DNA of 64,000 bases from Bacillus spizizenii TU-B-10 (GCF_000227465.1 NC_016047.1:2708857-2772856), one strand, 5' to 3'. Shown: positions 1 through 8,669, counted from the stretch's first letter. The notes: generated from the sequence alone by a model not told the origin. Program-made: numbers and translations.

Positions 1-604
1 TGGTCCATTTGGAAACGAGAGCCCCCATTACAAATAACCCGAGAATCGAAGCACCCTCTGTAAGCTTTTGAATGCGATTCCCCGCTAAATCCTGCAGAAT
101 CTCCATTCCTTTCACATAGCCATACTTTAACCCGTAATATTTTGTGCTTAATCTTATGGCGTTCAGCAAGAAAAAGAATAGCAAAGGGCCGGCAATGTTT
201 CCTCCTAAAGCAAGGGATGCCCCTAACGCAGCTAAGACCGGACGAATCGTTCCCCAGAAAATCGGATCGCCTACACCCGCTATCGGGCCCATCAAACCGA
301 TTTTCATTCCGCTTATTGCTTTTCCATCAATTCCTTTATTGTTCGCCATTTCTTCTTCCATGGCTGCCGTCACGCCAAATATAGGCGCAGTCAGCCACGG
401 ATGTGTATTAAACCATTCCAAATGCCGCTGCAAGGCTTCGTTTCTTTTCGCTCCGGGTCCGTACAGTTTTTTGATCGCCGGAATCATGACATAGCAATAT
501 CCCATGGCCTGCACACGTTCGAAGTTAAAGGAGCCGAGCAAAAAATTCGAACGAATAAACATGCTGAAAATTTCTTTTTTCGTTAATCTTTTTTCTTTCT
601 CCAT
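1..604 (-). CDS. levG: Fructose PTS permease IID component (partial, 3' end outside window)
   Basis: Mannose-family PTS IID membrane subunit. With LevF it forms the channel that imports fructose released from levan. The window holds the first 201 codons; the C-terminus lies before base 1. I read the start as the ATG at 604-602 behind a GGGGGGATG-type SD. The N-terminal IID signatures are visible (NFERVQAMGY, then GLMGPIAGVGDPIFWGT), with hydrophobic segments after them. It is the last PTS gene of levDEFG, 21 bp after levF. In B. subtilis the levanase gene sacC follows, which is outside this window. Confidence 0.93.
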   Translation of the reverse strand, partial: MEKEKRLTKKEIFSMFIRSNFLLGSFNFERVQAMGYCYVMIPAIKKLYGPGAKRNEALQRHLEWFNTHPWLTAPIFGVTAAMEEEMANNKGIDGKAISGMKIGLMGPIAGVGDPIFWGTIRPVLAALGASLALGGNIAGPLLFFFLLNAIRLSTKYYGLKYGYVKGMEILQDLAGNRIQKLTEGASILGLFVMGALVSKWT

Positions 605-625
605 TTTTTCATCCCCCCTTATGGT

Positions 626-1435
626 TTAGGCATCAAGGTCATCATCATCGTCATCATAAACAGCCACATGGCCACTGTCTGATGCGGCGGCGACTGCTCC
701 GTGCGCGTTATGTTTTTGCATCACCTGCTGGTATAAAAGCGCCAGACAGAGACCAAGTGCTCCAAACCCTACTAAGTTAAAATCGGTAAACGCTGCCAAT
801 AAGAAACCTATATAGAAAAATGGCTTTAAATAAGGAATATTCATCATATTGATTACCATGGCATATCCGACAACAACGATAATGCCTCCGCCTATTTGCA
901 GCCCTTTTGTAATGACATCCGGGATATTGCCCAAGAACGCCTGAACAGCGCTGACACTGATCAATGCGACAATTAATGTCGGTATCATTACGCGCAGCGC
1001 TTGAAACACCATCGCGGTAATATGCATAATTTCAATTCCTTTTATATTCCCTTTTTTTGCGTATTGATCAGCGCGGTGAATGAAAAAGACAGTGATCGTC
1101 CGCACAAAAATAGTCAGCGCCTGCCCCGCAGCTGCCAAAGCAACAGCGACGGCGATGCCTTCGCCAATTCCCTGATCAGCGGTAATAACTAAAATGGTTG
1201 AGATGACAGAGGCAATCGCTGTATCAGGCGCCATGGCAAGGCCGACGTTCATCCAGCCCAGCGCCATCAGCTCTAGTGTGCCTCCGAGAATAATTCCTGT
1301 TTTTAAGTCCCCGAGGACCAAGCCAACTAGCGTGCAGGCCACAAGCGGCCGGTGTGTCTGCCCTTCATCCAATACACTTGCGATGCCGGTGATTGCTGCA
1401 ATAATTAACAACAAAATAATTTGTAATGAAGACAT
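626..1435 (-). CDS. levF: Fructose PTS permease IIC component
   Basis: Mannose-family PTS IIC subunit of 269 residues, a polytopic membrane protein that carries the sugar path together with LevG. It starts MSSLQIILLLIIAAITGIAS and has the family segment GGTLELMALGWMNVG near residue 50. The ATG follows AAGGGGATGAGAAT, a clear SD. The extreme C-terminus is an acidic run (Y then six Asp, then LDA). It sits 16 bp after levE and 21 bp before levG, so it is co-transcribed from the levD promoter. Confidence 0.95.
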   Translation of the reverse strand: MSSLQIILLLIIAAITGIASVLDEGQTHRPLVACTLVGLVLGDLKTGIILGGTLELMALGWMNVGLAMAPDTAIASVISTILVITADQGIGEGIAVAVALAAAGQALTIFVRTITVFFIHRADQYAKKGNIKGIEIMHITAMVFQALRVMIPTLIVALISVSAVQAFLGNIPDVITKGLQIGGGIIVVVGYAMVINMMNIPYLKPFFYIGFLLAAFTDFNLVGFGALGLCLALLYQQVMQKHNAHGAVAAASDSGHVAVYDDDDDDLDA

Positions 1436-1451
1436 ATTCTCATCCCCTTGA

Positions 1452-1940
1452 TTATTTTGTTACGTTCCGTAAAATCTGTACAAAATCCTCGCTGGCATCT
1501 GAAGGCAGCTGCCTCAATTCCAGTGTCACGCCCAAGTCACTTAATGCTTCAAACGCCTTTATATCTTGCTCTGTGACGCTGACTGATTTTGTGATTTGCC
1601 TGCGATGATTTTCAAAACGCATTCCCCCGACGTTTACGGTTTTGATCGGCACACCTGCTTCAATAAGAGATACAATATCGGACGGATTTTCAAACAAGAG
1701 CATTGCCGTTACTCCTTCATAGCGCGGACTATGAAACGCTTTTGCCATTTTTGAAACCGAAACGGCACTAGCCTTTACATTTGAAGGTGCAACAGAAAGG
1801 ATCAACGTTTTTCTCATTTCGTCCTGTGCAACATCATCGGAGACAACGATAATTCGGTCTGCTGCATGGACTTTAATCCATCTTGTCAAGATTTGGCCGT
1901 GAATAAAGCGGTCATCAATTCTGGCTAACACAATGTTCAT
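1452..1940 (-). CDS. levE: Fructose PTS IIB component
   Basis: Cytoplasmic mannose-type IIB domain of 162 residues. It receives phosphate from LevD and passes it to fructose during transport. The phospho-acceptor His is in RIDDRFIHGQ at residue 14 in this numbering. LevE is also known to phosphorylate the regulator LevR on its C-terminal PRD, which switches the operon off when no fructose is present. The ATG overlaps the levD stop by one base (TAATG), indicating translational coupling, with GAGAGGATGA as SD. Confidence 0.96.
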   Translation of the reverse strand: MNIVLARIDDRFIHGQILTRWIKVHAADRIIVVSDDVAQDEMRKTLILSVAPSNVKASAVSVSKMAKAFHSPRYEGVTAMLLFENPSDIVSLIEAGVPIKTVNVGGMRFENHRRQITKSVSVTEQDIKAFEALSDLGVTLELRQLPSDASEDFVQILRNVTK

Positions 1941-2380
1941 TACAATTCATCCTCTCTTGTTTCCTGATTGGCAGTTTTTACTTTTTCTAAATGTTCACTG
2001 CACACTTGAAAGCTTTGCTGGCTCATTGCTTTTAAGTTGTTCAGCAAATCTTTAAGTGTCAGATGTTCTCTCAGGCTTAATACCTCCAGCAGAATCGGCA
2101 GGTTTACACCGGCTGCCATATCCATTCTTTGATCCTCAGCAATGAAAGAAGCTGCCGCGTTATATGGCGTTCCTCCAAAAATATCGACTAAAAAAAGCAC
2201 TTCATTTTCTTCCGGAATGTCCTTGAGCGCCTGACGATATTTTTCTTGCAGCGTTTGAATGCCTTCCCCTTTAAAAAACGGCACTGCAAGCAGGTTATTT
2301 TCTTCACCGAATATCATCCCTGAAGACTCTTTTAATGCTATGGGAAAATCTCCATGACCACTGATAATAACTGAAATCAT
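1940..2380 (-). CDS. levD: Fructose PTS IIA component
   Basis: Mannose-type IIA protein of 146 residues; takes phosphate from HPr and passes it to LevE. The active-site His is residue 9 (MISVIISGHGDFP). The open frame extends upstream to 2413, but the ATG at 2380 follows a GAAAGGAGC SD and gives the usual family N-terminus, so I use it. First gene of the lev operon, directly downstream of the sigma-54 promoter and cre box. Confidence 0.95.
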   Translation of the reverse strand: MISVIISGHGDFPIALKESSGMIFGEENNLLAVPFFKGEGIQTLQEKYRQALKDIPEENEVLFLVDIFGGTPYNAAASFIAEDQRMDMAAGVNLPILLEVLSLREHLTLKDLLNNLKAMSQQSFQVCSEHLEKVKTANQETREDEL

Positions 2381-2420
2381 ATACATTGCTCCTTTCCTGT
2401 TTTGTACATCCATATATAAT

Positions 2421-2435
2421 GCAAGGATCGTGCCA
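2421..2435 (-). promoter_or_regulatory. Sigma-54 (SigL) promoter of levDEFG
   Basis: On the minus strand the sequence reads TGGCAC, five bases, TTGC. This matches the -24/-12 consensus exactly and lies about 40 bp before the levD ATG. The downstream gene being a LevR-activated PTS operon fits SigL control, which is known for this locus. Confidence 0.95.
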
Positions 2436-2444
2436 ACAAAGTTG

Positions 2445-2460
2445 TGTTAAGCGTTTTCAT
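2445..2460 (-). promoter_or_regulatory. cre box (CcpA site) upstream of levD
   Basis: Minus-strand ATGAAAACGCTTAACA matches the catabolite-responsive element consensus. It lies just upstream of the -24 element, consistent with glucose repression of the levanase operon through CcpA/HPr-Ser-P. Confidence 0.85.
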
Positions 2461-2504
2461 TAAGTTTTCAGCCAATGATAGTCTGTTGTTGAAACACTTG
2501 GAAT

Positions 2505-2551
2505 CAAAAAAATAAACCTGTATTAAAATGGCGTTCCATTTAATACAGGTT
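2505..2551 (-). terminator. levR terminator, probably also the LevR upstream activating sequence
   Basis: A perfect 13-bp inverted repeat, 2515-2527 with 2539-2551 (arm AACCTGTATTAAA), has an 11-base loop. Read from levR on the minus strand it is followed by TTTATTTTTTT, as in an intrinsic terminator. Its centre lies about 124 bp upstream of the expected levD transcription start. That is the position reported for the palindromic UAS bound by LevR, so one element may do both jobs. Confidence 0.75.
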
Positions 2552-2569
2552 CACATTAAAAAACTGCTT

Positions 2570-5386
2570 TTAAAACAGCTGGCCATGCACTTCTTCAGCG
2601 AAGATGGCGGCTATAAATAATTTTTCATCATCACTTATGCGAAGTCCAAGCTTTTGTTCATATGGCGCTAATGTCCGCTCTGTCACATTCACCATTTCTT
2701 TCATCTGATCATTTATTTCTTCTTCCTCTGAGAAAGCAATCGGATTCTGCTTAATCACCCTTTCAAAGGCGAACGCCGTATGCATGATGACTTTGATCAA
2801 AACTGCATTATTGAATATGGCTCCCAGCTCATCCTGAACAGTTTGCAGCCACTCTAATAACATTTCGATAATATGGTGGGGGTTCAAGAAGACAAGGTAC
2901 TTTTTTAAGCTATCCTCACAAAGCTCCCTGACAATGATATTTGCTTCGTTCAATCCATTGCTCAAGGGGATGCTGCCTTTGGTAATCGCCTGTTGAATCA
3001 GCTTCTCTCCCTCCCCTTCAATTAACACTTCTAAAGATACATGCGGAGCATTGATTTTAGGGTCTTTCGTTCCGACTGTCGCAAGGATCTCATACTCTTT
3101 TTCGATTTCTTTTATCCGGTTTGCCAATTTAATAGATGAAACGGTCAATATGTGAATCGGGGTATCGGAGGCTTTGTTTACGATCGTGGTCAGGATGTCT
3201 TCCAGCTTTTTGGCCGTTCCGCTGCCTGTCGTGCAGATGGAGACCAGTGCTTTCTTTTTGCCAGATGCTGCTGGCTGCCGCTCCCATAATTCAATAAAAT
3301 CCTTCGTGACCGATTGATAGATCGCATGCAAATTCAAATCCAAATAATTCACCTTTCTGACAGCATCCAGCACCATTGAGGTCGTAACATTGCTGATTGT
3401 TTTGATAGCAATGCCTGTTTTTTCCTCCAGCTTGCTCTCCAGCATTGCAAGTGACCCCATGTCTACCAGCATTAAAACACCTTCGCCTTCGTCAACCTGT
3501 TTCATTTTTTCCGCTACGCATTCGATAATGTCCGAAGGTGAAACAGAAAGCGGCATATCAACTGCTGCAATTGGAGTGCTTCCTAACAGTTCTGTCGCAA
3601 CTTCAACCATTGAACTCGCCGTGCTATTTCCATGTGCAGCCACGATAATACCGACCCTTTTGTTCTCTTTTAACGATTTAATGGAGTGAATCAGCATCGT
3701 TAAGTAGATGACCTCTATTTCCGGAATAGCCACTTTAAAATATTCCTGAATTTTATCTTTAAAAATCATCGCCACCCGATATTCTTTCACATGAGTATCA
3801 CGGATTTCATCAGTCTCCTGTGTGTTTAAAACATCAATTTGCTTACCGCGCTTTAAAAATGCGTCAATATGCATACTCAAGAAATAAATAAATTTACGGT
3901 CAAATGTGCAATCCAGCTCATGTTCAGCTATTTCTTTTAACTGTTTGGTCATTTGAATCACGTCATCTTCAACGAATGTCAGCAGGCTGTCCTTTTGAAA
4001 CGCCCGATGCTGAAAAAAACTTCTGACATGCAAATGGATATCAGTCAAGATGTATTGATTAATATCCTTTTTAGATAACCCTTCTTTCATGAGGGTTTTC
4101 ACTTTTTCCTCGATCAAATGATACAGATTAAATGAGAGATCTTCGTCAATTTTTGTTGTTTCATCTTCTACAATCGGAGAGATGATCGTTGTGATATTTA
4201 CATATTCAGAAATCGCTTTGCTTCTTTGCATGTTTTTGCTGCTGGACATCCAGTCTTGCTTGATTTCATCCGGCAGATCCCGAACAGTCAGTTCAATAAC
4301 CTCATTTCTGTCAAGGTTGTGCAAAAACCCGTGTGCACAAACTAACTGGACATTTGATTTCAGCTGTCCCACATTCCCGAATTTTGCAGAATGAATAAGC
4401 GCATTATAGACATCTATGTGCACACTCAGATTTTTCTTAATTCGCTCTGCTTCTTTCCCTAATAAAAACGTCGTCAAATCCACTCTTTCTTTAAGCGATC
4501 GTTCTTCAAGCGAAGGAATATGAATAGTCATTGGGATTCTTCGCAAAAATGTTTTTAAAAGTGCAGAACTCGGATTTTCTGTAGTGGCGCAAATAAACAA
4601 TACGTTTGATGTTCGTTTATGTTCAGATTCTCCAAGCCGGTTATAAGAACCGCTGTCAATAAAATAAAACAGCATTTCTTGTCCCTCAGGAGGGAGACGA
4701 TGGATTTCATCCATAAAAAGAATCCCTCCATTGGCCTGTTCGACTAAACCAGCTTTATCCTCGCCGGCACCTGTAAATGAGCCTTTTTTGTGTCCGAATA
4801 ATTGAGAAAGCAATAATTGAGGATTGTTGTAGTAATCTGCACAGTTAAATGTAATAAATGGAGCACCGGTCTTCAAAATGTCAGAGTAAATGGCAAACTG
4901 GTAAATCCGGTTTGCAAAAAGGGATTTACCGGAACCTGTTGGCCCTAAGAGGAGCATATGCAGACCGTTCGGCGGATAAAAGACAGCTGCCTTTGCCTGG
5001 GAGATTGCTTTCTTCAAGCTGCCTTTTGCCCCAATCATAAGCTCTAGAGGATTCGTGGAAATGTTTTGATGATTCTGTTTTGGATTCCCGGAAAACAGCT
5101 CCAGGCCTTTCACTTCCATCATCTCTGTATCCCATTTCTTGTTATATAACCTTTCCACTATTTCGACTGGGATATATCGCACAGGAAACGTTTTAATTTT
5201 TATGACCTTTTTAGATCGGACGAGATTGTTCAATTCAAAACTGACATTGGACCGCTCCATTTTCAGCTGCTCAGCAATTTCCTTTGCTGAATTCCCCTGT
5301 ACTTTTAAAAGTTGATCTAAGCTGGAGTCATGAAAATTATGCATGAGCTGATGGTATATTTTATCTATTCTTTTCACGTCTATCAT
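2570..5386 (-). CDS. levR: PTS-controlled sigma-54 activator LevR
   Basis: Activator of the lev operon, 938 residues from the ATG. Order: N-terminal winged-helix region (about 1-80); AAA+ NtrC/NifA-type domain with Walker A GPTGSGKS (148-155), sigma-54 contact loop GSFTGA (202-207) and Walker B GGILFMDE (220-227); PRD1 with His506; IIA-like domain with His585 in AAHGNS; IIB-like region; C-terminal PRD2 with His869. These match the published regulatory histidines: HPr phosphorylation activates, LevE-dependent phosphorylation of His869 inhibits. The AAAGGA SD directly abuts the ATG and is better spaced for the GTG three codons later (5377). Separate transcription unit ending in the hairpin at 2505-2551. 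Confidence 0.96.
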   Translation of the reverse strand: MIDVKRIDKIYHQLMHNFHDSSLDQLLKVQGNSAKEIAEQLKMERSNVSFELNNLVRSKKVIKIKTFPVRYIPVEIVERLYNKKWDTEMMEVKGLELFSGNPKQNHQNISTNPLELMIGAKGSLKKAISQAKAAVFYPPNGLHMLLLGPTGSGKSLFANRIYQFAIYSDILKTGAPFITFNCADYYNNPQLLLSQLFGHKKGSFTGAGEDKAGLVEQANGGILFMDEIHRLPPEGQEMLFYFIDSGSYNRLGESEHKRTSNVLFICATTENPSSALLKTFLRRIPMTIHIPSLEERSLKERVDLTTFLLGKEAERIKKNLSVHIDVYNALIHSAKFGNVGQLKSNVQLVCAHGFLHNLDRNEVIELTVRDLPDEIKQDWMSSSKNMQRSKAISEYVNITTIISPIVEDETTKIDEDLSFNLYHLIEEKVKTLMKEGLSKKDINQYILTDIHLHVRSFFQHRAFQKDSLLTFVEDDVIQMTKQLKEIAEHELDCTFDRKFIYFLSMHIDAFLKRGKQIDVLNTQETDEIRDTHVKEYRVAMIFKDKIQEYFKVAIPEIEVIYLTMLIHSIKSLKENKRVGIIVAAHGNSTASSMVEVATELLGSTPIAAVDMPLSVSPSDIIECVAEKMKQVDEGEGVLMLVDMGSLAMLESKLEEKTGIAIKTISNVTTSMVLDAVRKVNYLDLNLHAIYQSVTKDFIELWERQPAASGKKKALVSICTTGSGTAKKLEDILTTIVNKASDTPIHILTVSSIKLANRIKEIEKEYEILATVGTKDPKINAPHVSLEVLIEGEGEKLIQQAITKGSIPLSNGLNEANIIVRELCEDSLKKYLVFLNPHHIIEMLLEWLQTVQDELGAIFNNAVLIKVIMHTAFAFERVIKQNPIAFSEEEEINDQMKEMVNVTERTLAPYEQKLGLRISDDEKLFIAAIFAEEVHGQLF

Positions 5387-5732
5387 CCTTTGCCCTTATT
5401 AGATAAGCCCTTAACAAGAATATTCCGAATCTTTATGACAGACAGCCTTGAGATTATCTATTGATACACTTTCAGAAAGGTCTTTATAGCAGATTGACAT
5501 ACTGACCTTTTATGCCTATGTGTTTATCACTTCAAATTATTTATGTTTGATATTAGTATTTTAGATTCGCAGTTCTTCAAGACTGTGCTCCTTCCAAAGT
5601 AATAATCAGTAAACAGTTTATCATTCTTCAGGAACGTAATGATGGAAAAATCCCGAATGACAGAAAATAAATCTAATAGATCAGGACATTTTCCCCAAAA
5701 TACATTCCCACTAGACATGACATCAATTGAAA
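5387..5732. other. AT-rich intergenic stretch, no gene supported
   Basis: About 350 bp between the levR start and the terminator of the next minus-strand ORF. It must carry the levR promoter, but I see no convincing -35/-10 pair. A 74-codon frame at 5527-5751 lacks a good SD and overlaps the terminator hairpin; I do not accept it as a gene. Confidence 0.5.
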
Positions 5733-5763
5733 ACAAAAAAATGCCGGACACTCTATGTGTCCG
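5733..5763 (-). terminator. Intrinsic terminator of the 5774-6289 ORF
   Basis: Inverted repeat CGGACAC (5745-5751) / GTGTCCG (5757-5763) is followed on the minus strand by a run of seven T. It lies 10 bp after the stop of the unrecognised ORF. Confidence 0.8.
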
Positions 5764-5773
5764 CCACAGTGAT

Positions 5774-6289
5774 TCACGATAAAAAATCAGGATGCAGCAA
5801 CTGCCCGATCTTTCTCATTTCATTATGCAAAACTTCTTTATCCTTACAATACATCTGGAAGGTCAGTGAATCTGTAAACATAAAAACTTTATCTCCATCG
5901 GCAAAGAATAAATAATGATGATTTCTTGCAGCCATCTTGCCCAGGATTGAAAAATCACCGATATGAGCGATTTGATATCCCCTGCTGTTTTCAAGCAAAG
6001 TGGGCGTATGATCATACAAATCGTTACCTATTAAAAAAGCCTTATATTCTTCATAAACCTCAGCAAACTCATCATCCATCATATCGTCCAGATGACATCC
6101 TCCCTCCCAGTCATTACTTAGAAATGGCGTAACAACTGTTTGGCCGAATGTTGATAGATAAGGAGATATCCATTGAAAAAATAGATCCTCCATATGGACC
6201 CACTGTTTTTTCGAAACTTTTATGTTTGTATAAGGATTCTCGACTGAGTCAAAACCGAATGATTGATAAAAATCTTTTGTGATAAGCAT
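5774..6289 (-). CDS. Unrecognised protein, about 171 residues
   Basis: I do not recognise this protein. From the ATG at 6289 (MLITKDFYQSFGFDS) it is soluble, acidic and aromatic-rich, with no membrane segment and no motif I can name. Segments such as FLSNDWEGGCHLDDMMDDEF and HHYLFFADGDKVFMFTDS give it the look of a small globular immunity-type protein, but that is only an impression. The frame stays open to a TTG at 6328, which has no SD and lies at the likely transcription start. The ATG at 6289 has only a weak SD (GAAGAA), so the N-terminus is uncertain. It has its own terminator and is divergent from aapA. I do not remember a gene here in strain 168; it may be strain-variable or decaying. 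Confidence 0.55.
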   Translation of the reverse strand: MLITKDFYQSFGFDSVENPYTNIKVSKKQWVHMEDLFFQWISPYLSTFGQTVVTPFLSNDWEGGCHLDDMMDDEFAEVYEEYKAFLIGNDLYDHTPTLLENSRGYQIAHIGDFSILGKMAARNHHYLFFADGDKVFMFTDSLTFQMYCKDKEVLHNEMRKIGQLLHPDFLS

Positions 6290-6334
6290 ATTCTTCGGGA
6301 GACATTTGGCACCTTTACGCACAAGCAAATGAAA

Positions 6335-6340
6335 ATTATA
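6335..6340 (-). promoter_or_regulatory. Possible -10 element of the 5774-6289 ORF
   Basis: Minus-strand TATAAT sits 16 bases after TTTGAT. It would start transcription near 6328, leaving about 40 bases before the ATG at 6289. Weak -35, so tentative. Confidence 0.4.
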
Positions 6341-6380
6341 TTTTTAAAATTTAAAAATCAAACATTGTATTCTCTTAGAT

Positions 6381-6388
6381 GGTATAAT
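6381..6388 (+). promoter_or_regulatory. Extended -10 promoter of aapA
   Basis: TGGTATAAT is an extended -10 element (TGN then TATAAT at 6383-6388) about 46 bp before the aapA start. I see no good -35 hexamer, as is usual for extended -10 promoters. Confidence 0.55.
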
Positions 6389-6434
6389 ATCCGATAAAAC
6401 TTTATTCATCTTTTATTATTGGAGGAAAACAAAA

Positions 6435-7823
6435 TTGATAGGCAATTCTACCAAAGACAATTTTGGACAACAGCAAAAATTGTCTAGAGGCCTTAAAAAC
6501 AGGCATATACAATTAATGGCGATTGGGGGTGCAATCGGGACAGGTTTATTCTTAGGCTCAGGAAAATCCATTCACTTTGCGGGACCATCCATTTTATTTG
6601 CTTACTTGATCACTGGAGTCTTTTGCTTTTTCATTATGCGTTCGCTAGGAGAACTGCTCTTATCAAATACGGGATATCACTCTTTCGTTGATTTTGTAAG
6701 GGACTATTTAGGCAACATGGCAGCGTTTATCACTGGCTGGACCTACTGGTTCTGCTGGATTTCTCTCGCGATGGCTGATTTAACCGCGGTCGGCATTTAT
6801 ACGCAATATTGGCTTCCCGATGTGCCTCAATGGCTGCCGGGTCTTCTTGCGCTTATCATCCTGCTGATCATGAATCTTGCCACCGTTAAACTTTTCGGAG
6901 AATTAGAATTCTGGTTTGCATTGATCAAAGTCATTGCCATATTGGCTCTTATCGTAACTGGTATTTTCTTGATTGCGAAAGGTTTTTCCACAGCTTCCGG
7001 CTCAGCCAGCCTCACGAATCTTTGGAAGCACGGCGGCATGTTTCCAAATGGATGGCATGGATTTATCCTTTCATTCCAAATGGTTGTCTTCGCTTTTGTG
7101 GGAATTGAACTTGTTGGACTGACAGCAGGTGAAACAGAAAATCCCCAAAAAGTGATCCCTAAAGCCATCAATCAAATCCCTGCCCGGATTTTACTTTTTT
7201 ATGTCGGCGCACTTTTTGTCATTATGTGTATCTACCCTTGGAATGTTTTGAACCCAAATGAAAGCCCATTTGTTCAAGTCTTTTCTGTTGTAGGCATCGT
7301 TGCCGCTGCCAGTATGATCAATTTTGTTGTATTAACATCAGCGGCATCAGCGGCTAACAGCGCTTTATTCAGCACAAGCCGCATGGTCTATTCTCTAGCC
7401 AAGGATCATCACGCACCTGGATTATTGAAGAAATTGACTTCTTCTAAAGTTCCAAGTAATGCGCTGTTCTTTTCAACCATCGCCATTCTAATTGGCGTCA
7501 GCCTGAATTATATAATGCCCGAGCAAGTCTTTACACTGATTACAAGTGTTTCTACAATATGTTTCATTTTTATTTGGGGCATCACGGTGATTTGCCATTT
7601 GAAATATCGAAAAACAAGGCAGGATGAAGCGAAAACAAACAAATTTAAAATGCCTTTTTACCCATTATCCAACTACTTAACACTCGCATTTCTCGCGTTC
7701 GTTCTTGTCGTATTGGCACTGGCGAATGATACACGTGTTGCTTTGTTTGTCACTCCGGTCTGGTTTGTTTTATTGATTATTTTATATAAGGTGCAAACCC
7801 GCAGAGGATATAAGATGAAATAA
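6435..7823 (+). CDS. aapA: D-serine/D-alanine/glycine permease
   Basis: Amino-acid/polyamine/organocation (APC) family permease of 462 residues with about 12 membrane segments. The family N-terminal signature (HIQLMAIGGAIGTGLFLGSG, residues 25-44) and the conserved VGLTAGETENPQKVIPKA segment are visible. It imports small neutral amino acids, D-isomers and glycine in the B. subtilis case. Translation starts at TTG (6435) behind GGAGG at 6421. Monocistronic: own promoter, and a strong shared terminator just after the stop. Confidence 0.93.
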   Translation: MIGNSTKDNFGQQQKLSRGLKNRHIQLMAIGGAIGTGLFLGSGKSIHFAGPSILFAYLITGVFCFFIMRSLGELLLSNTGYHSFVDFVRDYLGNMAAFITGWTYWFCWISLAMADLTAVGIYTQYWLPDVPQWLPGLLALIILLIMNLATVKLFGELEFWFALIKVIAILALIVTGIFLIAKGFSTASGSASLTNLWKHGGMFPNGWHGFILSFQMVVFAFVGIELVGLTAGETENPQKVIPKAINQIPARILLFYVGALFVIMCIYPWNVLNPNESPFVQVFSVVGIVAAASMINFVVLTSAASAANSALFSTSRMVYSLAKDHHAPGLLKKLTSSKVPSNALFFSTIAILIGVSLNYIMPEQVFTLITSVSTICFIFIWGITVICHLKYRKTRQDEAKTNKFKMPFYPLSNYLTLAFLAFVLVVLALANDTRVALFVTPVWFVLLIILYKVQTRRGYKMK

Positions 7824-7824
7824 T

Positions 7825-7861
7825 AAAAAAGACAAGGGATACTCACTCCCTTGTCTTTTTT
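7825..7861 (+). terminator. Bidirectional terminator after aapA
   Basis: A perfect 15-bp inverted repeat (7825-7839 with 7847-7861, core GACAAGGGA) has T/A tracts on both sides. It can terminate aapA and possibly yrhP, whose stop is about 100 bp away on the other strand. Confidence 0.92.
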
Positions 7862-7958
7862 GTATGGGTCAGACATTAAGCTAAGCTTGAATATGAAATG
7901 TCAGCTTTTATTCGGCCTCTAAAATCGTTTACTTCATTTAGGCGTATCACCTCGAATA

Positions 7959-8591
7959 TTAACTCAAACCAGTTTTGATGCCGAAACCTACTAATATCAT
8001 TCCGGTTATTTTTTGAAACACTTTCTGGAACTTCGAGTTTTTCATCCATTTTTTTGCGAAATCAATAATATAAACGAGAAAGAGGAACCATAACACCGCT
8101 AATAAGGTTAGGATTGAAGCTAAAATGATGAGCTGCTGGTTTATATTCCCCTTCAGATTGATAAATTGGGGCATGATTGTAACATAAACCAAAACAGTTT
8201 TAGGATTGAGAATGTTACTAAGTGATCCTTGCATAAAGGAAGTTTTATAATAACGTTTCGGAGAATTTCCCGTAGTTGTTGCTTGGGATTGCATGTCATC
8301 TATAGAAAACATGCTTTTGGCAAAAAAACTTTTGATACCTAAATAAATTAAGTACGCTGCTCCCAAATATTTGATCGTTGTGAAAAGAAACACCGACTTT
8401 GCAATAACCACTGATAAACCTAAAATGGCGATAACGGTCCAAAAGGAAAGTCCTGTTGCTAATCCAAGAATGTTATAACGGCCAGCCTTTGCGCCGTATC
8501 TAAGGGTATTTTTCATCACAAGCATTGTATCTGCACCCGGTAAAATAACCATCATGGCAGCTATCGGTATGTATGTGAGTAAGCTGTGCAT
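7959..8591 (-). CDS. yrhP: LysE/RhtB-family amino-acid exporter
   Basis: Membrane protein of 210 residues with six predicted helices and the LysE/RhtB signature PGADTMLVMKNTLRYGAKAG near residue 18. A second family segment, SNILNPKTVLVYV, is near residue 125. Family members export amino acids or homoserine-like compounds; the substrate here is unknown. The start ATG has a strong AAAGGGGGAG SD. It is divergent from the regulator yrhO, suggesting YrhO controls it. Confidence 0.92.
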   Translation of the reverse strand: MHSLLTYIPIAAMMVILPGADTMLVMKNTLRYGAKAGRYNILGLATGLSFWTVIAILGLSVVIAKSVFLFTTIKYLGAAYLIYLGIKSFFAKSMFSIDDMQSQATTTGNSPKRYYKTSFMQGSLSNILNPKTVLVYVTIMPQFINLKGNINQQLIILASILTLLAVLWFLFLVYIIDFAKKWMKNSKFQKVFQKITGMILVGFGIKTGLS

Positions 8592-8669
8592 TTCTTCTCC
8601 CCCTTTAAAAAATCCTCACAACATATAGTGACTACAAAAGTAACTACTCATAAAATTGTATCAATGGGT

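Noticed and set aside
144..494. Open frames on the plus strand opposite levG
   Set aside because: Shadow of levG; no SD, and protein lacks any family pattern while the minus frame is a clear PTS IID.
5527..5751. 74-codon minus-strand frame after levR's upstream region
   Set aside because: No SD, overlaps the terminator of the neighbouring ORF, and composition looks like translated AT-rich DNA.
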